From Clostridiaceae bacterium (GTDB taxonomy: Bacteria; Bacillota; Clostridia; Oscillospirales; Acutalibacteraceae), in NCBI GenBank assembly GCA_904501675.1, contig CAJGCL010000105.1, positions 1-6,769 of the forward strand: a DNA stretch of 6,769 nt, read 5' to 3'. Under the pieces are notes generated by a model that searched no databases, was not told the origin of the DNA, and saw only the letters and a list, made by a program, of their open reading frames with translations. Positions 1 through 5,164 of the stretch are shown one piece after another. Each line of letters opens with the position of its first letter. Positions within the stretch are counted from its first letter, which is position 1. The position numbers and the translations under genes are program-made.

Positions 1-2
1 AT

Positions 3-1241
3 TACTCAGAAACAGAAAAGAGAAACCTTAAAGAATTCCCAACCTTTTCTCTTTCTGCTTTACAGAGCGGAGATTATTTTGACGATATTGGTGTATGGTT
101 TTCCGATACCTTCCCTTTCCGGGAGGAATTAACAAGACTTAACACAAAAATACAATCCTTCTATGGAATTAATGATGTAGTAATTCACGGCAATATTGAT
201 TCAGGCGATGATATTCCTGAAACACCTCTTGAAGAAGAATCAACAGAAATCGAATCAACCACCGAATCCACTACCGAACCTGTAACAGTGCCCCAAAGCA
301 CTGAACCTACAGAAACACCACCTGGTGTTGGGACGCCCGGTTTATTAACACAGGATTTAGGCGCAATTATTGTTGCAGGCGACAGTGGTTATGAATACTA
401 TAGCTTCTCAAAATCACTTGCACCACGTTTTATAAACAGCGTAAGCGCAATAAGCGAAAAAGCAAAACCTACGAACAATGTTTTTGCAATGGTAATTCCT
501 ACAAGTATAGATGTTACACTTGACGATGCTCTTCGCGCAGAGGTTAATTCTGCAAACCAGGAAAAAGCTCTTCAATATTTTAATGGTTCAATTAAAAACG
601 CGGTTACTGTTGACTCGGTTTATAGCTCCTTGAGAAGCCACAGAAATGAATATATTTATTTCCGTACAGACCATCATTGGACTGCGTTGGGTGCTTACTA
701 TGCATATGTTGAATTCTGTAACACAAAGGGCATTACACCCATTCCGCTTTCAAGCTACAATACAGAAACATACACTAACTTCACAGGAACATTCTATACA
801 AGTGCGGGTCAGAGTTCCACACTGGAAGAAAACTCTGACTTTGTTACCACATATACACCATTTAATAATCATTCATGCACCATTACAAAAGACAATGGAC
901 AAGAGTATGATTGGGATATTGTTAAAGATGTTTCCGATTATGGAAACACATTAAAGTACCTTACCTTTATCGGTGGCGATAACCCACTTACAACAATTGT
1001 TAATAACGATAATCCAAATGGTGAAACTTGCGTTGTTATAAAAGACAGCTACGGGAACGCATTTGTGCCTTTCCTTGTTCCTCACTATAGTAAAATTTAC
1101 GTTATTGACCCTCGTCATTTTGAAACTTCTTTAGAAGATTTTACTGCAGACAAAACGATTAGTGATGTTATATTTATTTCTAACATCTCGACTACAAGAA
1201 ACAAAATATTTATCGAATCAATGGAAGAATTAGTTAGATAA
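3..1241 (+). CDS. DHHW family exported protein (SGNH/AlgX-like), 5' end missing
   Basis: The reading frame is open from the left edge, so the start and the expected N-terminal signal anchor are outside; 412 residues are visible. The visible N-terminus has the family's opening pattern: SETEKRNLKEFPTFS (residues 2-16), then DDIGVWFSDTFPFRE (27-41). A Thr/Glu/Ser/Pro-rich linker follows (about 72-112). The naming motif DHHW is at residues 223-226, and a KDSYGNAF block with a candidate Ser nucleophile is at 347-354, followed by IDPRH. Family knowledge: DHHW proteins resemble the AlgJ/AlgX SGNH-like acyltransferase fold and usually sit next to an MBOAT O-acyltransferase, with which they are thought to acylate envelope polymers outside the membrane. 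That the missing upstream gene is an MBOAT is inference. The GTG at 288 is an internal Val codon, not the start. The stop lies 1 nt before azlC, so the genes are probably cotranscribed. Confidence 0.88.
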   Translation, partial: YSETEKRNLKEFPTFSLSALQSGDYFDDIGVWFSDTFPFREELTRLNTKIQSFYGINDVVIHGNIDSGDDIPETPLEEESTEIESTTESTTEPVTVPQSTEPTETPPGVGTPGLLTQDLGAIIVAGDSGYEYYSFSKSLAPRFINSVSAISEKAKPTNNVFAMVIPTSIDVTLDDALRAEVNSANQEKALQYFNGSIKNAVTVDSVYSSLRSHRNEYIYFRTDHHWTALGAYYAYVEFCNTKGITPIPLSSYNTETYTNFTGTFYTSAGQSSTLEENSDFVTTYTPFNNHSCTITKDNGQEYDWDIVKDVSDYGNTLKYLTFIGGDNPLTTIVNNDNPNGETCVVIKDSYGNAFVPFLVPHYSKIYVIDPRHFETSLEDFTADKTISDVIFISNISTTRNKIFIESMEELVR

Positions 1242-1242
1242 C

Positions 1243-1962
1243 ATGGAAATCAATTCATTCAAAAAAGGTTTAAAAGACGGTATACCTATTTGCATCGGAT
1301 ACTTTTCAGTATCCTTTGCTTTTGGTATTTTTGCAGTTGAAAGCGGCCTTACTGTTTTACAAGCAACCTTAATTTCATTATTAAATATGACTAGTGCAGG
1401 TCAGCTTGCCGGTGTACCTATTATGGCAAACGGAACTATTATGGAGCTTGTGCTTTCTCAGCTTGTAATCAACTCAAGATATTCGCTTATGTCTGTTTCT
1501 ATATCTCAGAAATTTTCCAACAAAGTGAAATTTTTTGATAAACTTGTAATTTCCTTTGCAAACACCGATGAAATTTTTGCCGTTGCACACTCAAACAGTG
1601 GTAGTGTAGGTAAAAAATATATGTACGGACTTATGCTTTTACCAATAATCGGATGGACAAGTGGTACATTTGTAGGTGGAATAGCAGGAAACATATTGCC
1701 TACTATTGTTGTTTCTGCTCTGGGGCTTGCAATTTATGGTATGTTTACTGCCATTGTTGTACCTGTTGCTAAAAAAGAAAAAACAACTGCACTTTGTGTA
1801 GTATGGGCAATCTTTTTGAGCTGTTGCTTCAGATACATACCTGCTTTAAGCATTGTACCATCAGGCTTCACTGTTATTATCTGCGCTGTAGTATCAAGCA
1901 TACTCTTTGCAATCTTAGCGCCTATAAAAGAAGAGAAAAGCGAGGAAACTGAAAATGGATAA
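1243..1962 (+). CDS. azlC: AzlC family branched-chain amino acid exporter, large subunit
   Basis: This 239-residue integral membrane protein has the normal length and sequence pattern of AzlC. Visible hallmarks are the N-terminal GLKDGIPICIGYFSVSFAFG stretch (residues 9-28), MTSAGQLAGVPIM (about 49-61), INSRYSLMS (76-84) and FANTDEIFA (104-112), followed by hydrophobic helices and a charged cytoplasmic Lys/Glu-rich tail. In Bacillus, AzlC works with the small partner AzlD to export branched-chain amino acids, and its overexpression gives 4-azaleucine resistance; the E. coli pair is YgaZ/YgaH. The start is ATG 1 nt after the upstream stop. The only purine-rich site (GGAAGA at 1223-1228) is about 14 nt away, so translation is probably coupled to the DHHW gene. 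The substrate is inferred from family membership; no leucine-responsive leader is visible because the upstream gene abuts it. Confidence 0.9.
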   Translation: MEINSFKKGLKDGIPICIGYFSVSFAFGIFAVESGLTVLQATLISLLNMTSAGQLAGVPIMANGTIMELVLSQLVINSRYSLMSVSISQKFSNKVKFFDKLVISFANTDEIFAVAHSNSGSVGKKYMYGLMLLPIIGWTSGTFVGGIAGNILPTIVVSALGLAIYGMFTAIVVPVAKKEKTTALCVVWAIFLSCCFRYIPALSIVPSGFTVIICAVVSSILFAILAPIKEEKSEETENG

Positions 1963-2272
1963 TCAGAAATTTTTAGTATACCTTGCGGTAATGGCAGGCG
2001 TTACATACCTTATAAGAATGATTCCTATGGTGCTTATAAAAGAAAAAATAAAGAATAAATTTGTTCTTTCTTTTCTCCACTACATCCCATACACAGTTCT
2101 TTCTGCCATGACAGTACCTGCTTGCTTTTATGCAACAGGAAACACAATATCTGCTGCTGTAGGCTTTGTTGTTGCAATAATTGCCGCATTTTTTGAAAGA
2201 AGTCTTTTACAGGTTGCAATTCTTTCATGCGCAGGTGTGCTTGTAACAGAATTAGTAATGAATTTCATATAA
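1955..2272 (+). CDS. azlD: AzlD family branched-chain amino acid exporter, small subunit
   Basis: A 105-residue, very hydrophobic protein with the AzlD pattern: an N-terminal helix with GVTYLIRMIP (residues 15-24), a short basic loop (KEKIKNK), then FLHYIPYTVLSAMTVPACFY (41-60) and two further hydrophobic segments reaching the C-terminus, giving about four membrane helices. It is the obligate partner of AzlC in the exporter. The ATG overlaps the 3' end of azlC by 8 nt, and a GAGG Shine-Dalgarno site (1942-1945) sits 9 nt upstream inside azlC, so the start is well supported. The overlap favours equal synthesis of the two subunits. It is the last gene of the unit; a hairpin follows 8 nt after the stop. 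Confidence 0.9.
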   Translation: MDNQKFLVYLAVMAGVTYLIRMIPMVLIKEKIKNKFVLSFLHYIPYTVLSAMTVPACFYATGNTISAAVGFVVAIIAAFFERSLLQVAILSCAGVLVTELVMNFI

Positions 2273-2280
2273 AACTATAC

Positions 2281-2324
2281 AATAAGAAACACCCGCCTTT
2301 ATTTTGAGGCAGGTGTTTCTTATT
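2281..2324. terminator. Probably bidirectional hairpin terminator between azlD and pdaA
   Basis: A stem of about 19 base pairs with one C-A mismatch: the arm at 2281-2299 (AATAAGAAACACCCGCCTT) pairs with 2306-2324 around a short T-rich loop. The outer part of the stem is A-rich on the left and T-rich on the right, so each strand shows a GC-rich hairpin followed by TTCTTATT. It lies between the convergent ends of azlD (stop at 2272) and the pdaA-like gene (stop at 2357-2359), as expected for a shared terminator. Neither side has a continuous run of more than three Ts, so termination may be incomplete. Confidence 0.8.
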
Positions 2325-2356
2325 ACATGCAAATACTACGCGCAGATTAAAACAAG

Positions 2357-3343
2357 TTATTCGCTCAAAGATTTGAACTTATAGCCTTGAGCGAGAGCAT
2401 AATCAATTATATCTCCGAGTGCCTCTGCATTATCAGGTGAAACAGCATGCAGAAGTAAAACGCAACCAGGGTGCAGACGGCTTGTTACAGTTTCAAAAGT
2501 ATACTGCTTACCTTTCAGATTTTTTGTATCCCAATCTGCATATGCGCTTGACCAGAAAACAGATGTGTAACCAAGATTCTGTACTAAATCTAATGCACTT
2601 TCGCTGCAAGCACCTTCAGGGAACCTGAAATATGGGGCAGAATAGCCGAAATGAGCGCGCAGATAATTATCAAGCCCCTCTATCTCCTCTGCCATTTTGC
2701 TTCGGGAAATAGTTGAAAAGTTAGGATGATTCACAGAGTGGTTACCTACAATATGGCCCTCATTAACCATTCTTGCTATAAGCTCCGGACATGATTTAAC
2801 ATGTGGAAGTGTAACAAAAAATGCAGCTGGCACTTTTTTCAGTTTAAGTGTATCAAGTATTTTTTCGGTACATCCGTTTTCATAACCGCAATCAAAGGTA
2901 AGATAGATAACCTTTTCTCCTGTTGTATCAAGGCAGAGCGCTCCATATTTTTCGTACAGCTTCTGATTATTTACAGATATTTCATGAGGCTCGCCATTTT
3001 TTGAAACGCCAAAGCTATGATTTATAGGTTTGGTGCTTATACCCCTTACATTTTCAGGGTCTACCACAGGAAGCCTGATCTCAGGCAATGGGTCAAGCCC
3101 TGTATATGTTTTATCTGTATCGGTTCTTTTAGCGTATAATACTGAACCTTTTTTATTGCCACTTATCATAGGTGCAGGATCTGGAGAGGTTGTACTTGTT
3201 TCATTGGTTGTGGGATGCGAAGGATTTTCTTCATAGATATAGGTTTTGGAGGATGAATCGTCTTCTCTTCCACACCCTAATAAACTTATGCTAAAGCTTA
3301 ATATAAGTATTAATGCTATAAACTTTTTCAATTTAATCACCAT
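2357..3343 (-). CDS. pdaA: PdaA-like polysaccharide (muramic acid) deacetylase lipoprotein
   Basis: The 328-residue product from the ATG at 3343 starts with a basic, hydrophobic signal ending in the lipobox LLGC (Cys24), so it is probably a lipoprotein. A Ser/Thr/Pro-rich linker follows, then a NodB deacetylase domain from about residue 140 to the end. Motifs in order: TFDCGYEN (149-156, catalytic Asp151), GNHSVNH (200-206, metal-binding His202/His206), RFPEG (240-244), DWD (270-272) and LLHAVSPDNAEAL (297-309). The NHSFGVSKN and LYEKYGA stretches before the domain and the NAEAL...GYKFKSL ending match the PdaA group, which removes acetyl from N-acetylmuramic acid on the way to muramic delta-lactam in spore cortex. 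A TTG at 3355 in the same frame lies inside a hairpin stem and is less likely as the start. Bacillus PdaA is not usually a lipoprotein, so a vegetative wall role is possible. Confidence 0.85.
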   Translation of the reverse strand: MVIKLKKFIALILILSFSISLLGCGREDDSSSKTYIYEENPSHPTTNETSTTSPDPAPMISGNKKGSVLYAKRTDTDKTYTGLDPLPEIRLPVVDPENVRGISTKPINHSFGVSKNGEPHEISVNNQKLYEKYGALCLDTTGEKVIYLTFDCGYENGCTEKILDTLKLKKVPAAFFVTLPHVKSCPELIARMVNEGHIVGNHSVNHPNFSTISRSKMAEEIEGLDNYLRAHFGYSAPYFRFPEGACSESALDLVQNLGYTSVFWSSAYADWDTKNLKGKQYTFETVTSRLHPGCVLLLHAVSPDNAEALGDIIDYALAQGYKFKSLSE

Positions 3344-3351
3344 CACATATT

Positions 3352-3384
3352 GCAAGCCTCGAAAAATCGAGGCTTGCGTTTTTA
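3352..3384 (+). terminator. Perfect 11-bp hairpin with plus-strand T-tract, between pdaA and the small gene
   Basis: GCAAGCCTCGA (3352-3362) and TCGAGGCTTGC (3367-3377) form a perfect 11-bp stem with an AAAA loop. On the plus strand it is followed by GTTTTTA (3378-3384), the form of an intrinsic terminator. No plus-strand gene ends nearby; both flanking genes are on the minus strand. Read on the minus strand the hairpin has no U-tract and lies between the stop of the 63-residue gene (8 nt away) and the start of pdaA (about 8 nt away). Its 3' arm on that strand carries GAGG, the only Shine-Dalgarno-like site for pdaA. It may therefore stop antisense transcription, act as a leader structure for pdaA, or do both. 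Confidence 0.7.
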
Positions 3385-3576
3385 TTACTTCATCATTGAA
3401 TTTACGTTACCTACAATATTATCCATTGTTTTAATTGATTTTTTTGCAAGCTTTTTCATTTTTGATTTTGTGCTTCTGCTATTTACCACTGCCGCTGCAA
3501 CCGCAGAAACCGCACCTATAGCCATTGCAGCGCCACCGATTTTCGCCATATTTTCAGTACTCATTTTCATTTGCAT
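3385..3576 (-). CDS. Small hypothetical protein with a Gly/Ala-rich hydrophobic segment (63 aa)
   Basis: I do not recognise a named family. The start is ATG at 3576, because a near-perfect GGAGGTG site (3583-3589) lies 6 nt upstream; a longer reading from a TTG at 3639 would run through this site and is rejected. The 63-residue product has a polar, Met-rich head (1-10), a Gly/Ala/Val-rich hydrophobic segment (about 11-32, GGAAMAIGAVSAVAAAVV), then a basic stretch (SRSTKSKMKKLAKKSIK, about 33-49) and a short amphipathic Met/Asn-rich tail. This looks like a single membrane-spanning or membrane-lying helix with a basic C-terminal region facing the cytoplasm. It precedes pdaA on the same strand and could share its transcript, although a stable hairpin separates them. 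Very strong translation signals suggest it is made in quantity. Function is unknown. Confidence 0.75.
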   Translation of the reverse strand: MQMKMSTENMAKIGGAAMAIGAVSAVAAAVVNSRSTKSKMKKLAKKSIKTMDNIVGNVNSMMK

Positions 3577-3582
3577 ATTTTT

Positions 3583-3589
3583 CACCTCC
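3583..3589 (-). promoter_or_regulatory. Strong ribosome-binding site deciding the start of the 63-aa gene
   Basis: On the minus strand GGAGGTG lies 6 nt before the ATG at 3576. It closely matches the anti-Shine-Dalgarno sequence and fixes the start at 3576 rather than at the upstream TTG. Confidence 0.85.
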
Positions 3590-3597
3590 GCAGATTT

Positions 3598-3614
3598 TTG
3601 AGCAGATTGCTCAA
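3598..3614 (-). repeat. Small perfect hairpin in the leader of the 63-aa gene
   Basis: TTGAGCA (3598-3604) and TGCTCAA (3608-3614) are perfect inverted repeats around a 3-nt loop. On the minus strand the hairpin ends 8 nt before the GGAGGTG site, so it could shape ribosome access or stabilise the 5' end of the message. The hexamer AATCTG also occurs twice here on the minus strand, once across the loop and once just before the ribosome-binding site. Confidence 0.45.
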
Positions 3615-3619
3615 TTAAA

Positions 3620-3633
3620 GTTTTCCCGAAAAC
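3620..3633. promoter_or_regulatory. Operator-like palindrome GTTTTC-CC-GAAAAC
   Basis: Two 6-nt arms are exact reverse complements with a 2-nt centre. The spacing is too tight for a good RNA hairpin but suits a dimeric DNA-binding regulator. It lies in the divergent region, 31 nt upstream of the 63-aa gene's ribosome-binding site. No regulator is encoded in the window, and short AT-rich palindromes arise by chance. Confidence 0.25.
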
Positions 3634-3724
3634 GAACAAAATCTTTTTTAAATCAGCAATAATATAATGGAATATAAACCATAAAAAAGAATGAATTTAA
3701 AATTAAATTTCAGCAAAATAAATA

Positions 3725-3752
3725 TTGATTATAAAACAAATTGTAGTATAAT
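3725..3752 (+). promoter_or_regulatory. Sigma-A type promoter for the pyridoxamine kinase-trmL unit
   Basis: A -35 element TTGATT (3725-3730) and a perfect -10 element TATAAT (3747-3752) are separated by 16 bp, giving a predicted transcript start near 3759 and a short leader of about 24 nt. The kinase's Shine-Dalgarno site AAAGGA (3768-3773) lies 9 nt before its ATG. With so short a leader there is no room for a riboswitch. Confidence 0.75.
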
Positions 3753-3782
3753 ATTCCCTGTAAAAACAAAGGATGTGTTCAA

Positions 3783-4631
3783 ATGGAAAGCCAGAAAAGA
3801 CTTATAGCTATAAACGACATATCAGGCTTCGGTAAGTGTTCGCTTACAGTTGCTCTTCCTGTAATTTCTGCCGCAGGCGTGGAAACTGTTTGTATGCCAA
3901 CTGCAGTTCTCTCTACCCATACAGGCGGATTTAAAGGCTTTACCTACAGAGATTTAACTGAAGATATGCCAAAAATGGCAGAACATTGGAAAACAATTGA
4001 CATTAACCCTGCCGCAATATATTCAGGCTTTTTAGGCTCCTTTGACCAGATAGATATAGTAAAAAATTTCGTTGACGACTTTAAAACAGAAAATACACTT
4101 TTCATAGCAGACCCATGTATGGCAGACCACGGAAAAATGTATTCTGTTTTTGACGAAAGCTTTGCTAAGGCTATGGCTTCACTTTGCGCAAAGGCAGATA
4201 TTATTCTTCCAAATATTACAGAAGCCTGCTTTATGGTTGGTGAAGAAGTAATTGAAGGGGTACAGACAGAGGAATATATTGAAAATCTTTTAAACAAGCT
4301 TCTCTCTATGGGTGCCAAAAACGTAATTCTTACAGGTGTTTGCTTTGAAGAAGGCAAATTAGGCGCGGCTTGTATGGGTCAGGATAAAGTTCCTCACTAC
4401 TACTTTGAAAATCGTCTCGAAGGTGTATACCACGGAACAGGCGATGTTTTTGCAAGCTCATTCTGCGGTGCTATTTTAAATAACCTTTCACTTCACGAAG
4501 CTATGGCTATTGCAGTAAGATATGTTTGCAACTGTATTGCCCGCACACAGACTATGGACAGACCTATAAAATACGGTGTGGATTTCGAACGCGGAATCCC
4601 ATTCTACATAAAGGAACTTGGTTTAATATGA
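3783..4631 (+). CDS. Pyridoxamine kinase (PdxK/PdxY-like, ribokinase superfamily)
   Basis: The 282-residue protein has the usual length of pyridoxal/pyridoxamine kinases, which use ATP to phosphorylate B6 vitamers at the 5' hydroxyl in the salvage route to pyridoxal 5'-phosphate. Visible signatures: NDISGFGKCSLT at the N-terminus (residues 11-22), the region around AVLSTHTGGF (41-50), DPCMADHGKMY (110-120), LPNITEACFM (142-151) and the ribokinase-type anion-hole and catalytic motif HGTGDVFASSF (217-227), with Asp221 as the probable base. The whole-protein pattern fits the clostridial pyridoxamine kinase branch rather than ThiD-type kinases. The start is the ATG at 3783 with an AAAGGA site 9 nt upstream and a sigma-A promoter behind it. 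Its TGA overlaps the ATG of trmL (ATGA), so both are probably translated from one message. Preference among vitamers cannot be read from the sequence. Confidence 0.9.
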   Translation: MESQKRLIAINDISGFGKCSLTVALPVISAAGVETVCMPTAVLSTHTGGFKGFTYRDLTEDMPKMAEHWKTIDINPAAIYSGFLGSFDQIDIVKNFVDDFKTENTLFIADPCMADHGKMYSVFDESFAKAMASLCAKADIILPNITEACFMVGEEVIEGVQTEEYIENLLNKLLSMGAKNVILTGVCFEEGKLGAACMGQDKVPHYYFENRLEGVYHGTGDVFASSFCGAILNNLSLHEAMAIAVRYVCNCIARTQTMDRPIKYGVDFERGIPFYIKELGLI

Positions 4632-5125
4632 GCGAATTGAATATTGTTTTAGTTGAGCCTGAAATACCACAGAACACAGGTAATATTGCCCGCACCTGCG
4701 CTGCAACAGGCGCAAGGCTGCATATAGTTAAACCTATGGGTTTTGCCATAGACGATAAAAAATTAAAACGCGCAGGCCTTGATTATTGGTATCTGCTTGA
4801 TTTAACGTATTATGAAAATATAAACGATTTTTTTGAAAAAAACAAAGATGGAAAATTTTTCTTTTTCACAACAAAGGCTCAAAGAACACATTCGGATGTT
4901 GAATATACCGATAAATCATTTTTGATTTTTGGCAAAGAAACAAAAGGACTCCCCGAAGAGCTCCTTTTAGAGCACCCCGAAGAGTGTGTAAGAATACCTA
5001 TGATTGATGATGCCAGAAGCCTTAACCTTTCAAATGCAGTAGCAATCGGTACATACGAGGCATTAAGGCAAATGGGCTACCCTGCTTTACAGAATAAAGG
5101 GCACCTACATAATTACAGATGGTAA
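4628..5125 (+). CDS. trmL: tRNA (cytidine/uridine-2'-O-)-methyltransferase TrmL (SPOUT family)
   Basis: The 165-residue protein has the typical TrmL length and all three SPOUT motifs: PEIPQNTGNIAR (residues 11-22), FGKETKGLP (101-109) and RIPM...RSLNLSNAVAI (122-140), which form the knotted S-adenosylmethionine site, with YEALRQ after it. TrmL transfers methyl to the 2'-O of the wobble base (position 34) of certain leucine tRNAs and acts as a cytoplasmic dimer. The start is ATG at 4628, overlapping the kinase stop by 4 nt, with AAGGA (4611-4615) 12 nt upstream. An in-frame upstream start at 4526 would add 34 residues that are an out-of-frame reading of the kinase and do not belong to the family. 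It is the last gene of its unit; a strong terminator begins within a few bases of the stop. Confidence 0.94.
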   Translation: MSELNIVLVEPEIPQNTGNIARTCAATGARLHIVKPMGFAIDDKKLKRAGLDYWYLLDLTYYENINDFFEKNKDGKFFFFTTKAQRTHSDVEYTDKSFLIFGKETKGLPEELLLEHPEECVRIPMIDDARSLNLSNAVAIGTYEALRQMGYPALQNKGHLHNYRW

Positions 5126-5127
5126 GT

Positions 5128-5160
5128 AAAGCCACAGATTCGTTGAATCTGTGGCTTTTA
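5128..5160. terminator. Strong intrinsic terminator after trmL, probably bidirectional
   Basis: The arm at 5131-5141 (GCCACAGATTC) pairs perfectly with 5145-5155 (GAATCTGTGGC) around a 3-nt loop, and AAA before the stem pairs with TTT after it. The plus strand continues TTTTATTTA, a standard U-tract; the minus strand continues TTTACTTA. It serves the convergent ends of trmL (stop at 5123-5125) and the ABC permease gene (stop at 5165-5167). Confidence 0.9.
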
Positions 5161-5164
5161 TTTA

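Noticed and set aside
213..335. Possible tandem-repeat array in the DHHW gene
   Set aside because: The Ser-Thr-Glu repeats are irregular at DNA level and fit a low-complexity extracellular linker, not a minisatellite or CRISPR.
288..1241. GTG at 288 as the start of the DHHW gene
   Set aside because: The frame is open to the left edge and the upstream translation carries the family's conserved N-terminal pattern, so 288 is an internal Val codon.
3030..3601. Plus-strand open frames opposite pdaA and the 63-aa gene
   Set aside because: They are antisense shadows with no ribosome-binding sites or recognisable domains, while the minus-strand genes have clear family motifs or start signals.
3577..3639. 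Longer reading of the 63-aa gene from TTG at 3639
   Set aside because: It would translate through the GGAGGTG ribosome-binding site and a hairpin; the ATG at 3576 is perfectly placed 6 nt after that site.
3640..3724. Minus-strand promoter for the 63-aa gene (TATATT near 3661-3666)
   Set aside because: Several AT-rich -10-like hexamers exist but none has a convincing -35 at 16-18 bp, so I could not choose one.
3944..4357. 137-codon minus-strand frame inside the pyridoxamine kinase gene
   Set aside because: It is antisense to a well-conserved kinase, with no start signal and no protein-family features.
4526..4627. Upstream in-frame start of trmL
   Set aside because: The extra 34 residues lie inside the kinase gene in another frame and do not match the TrmL family; the ATGA overlap at 4628 has a suitable AAGGA site.
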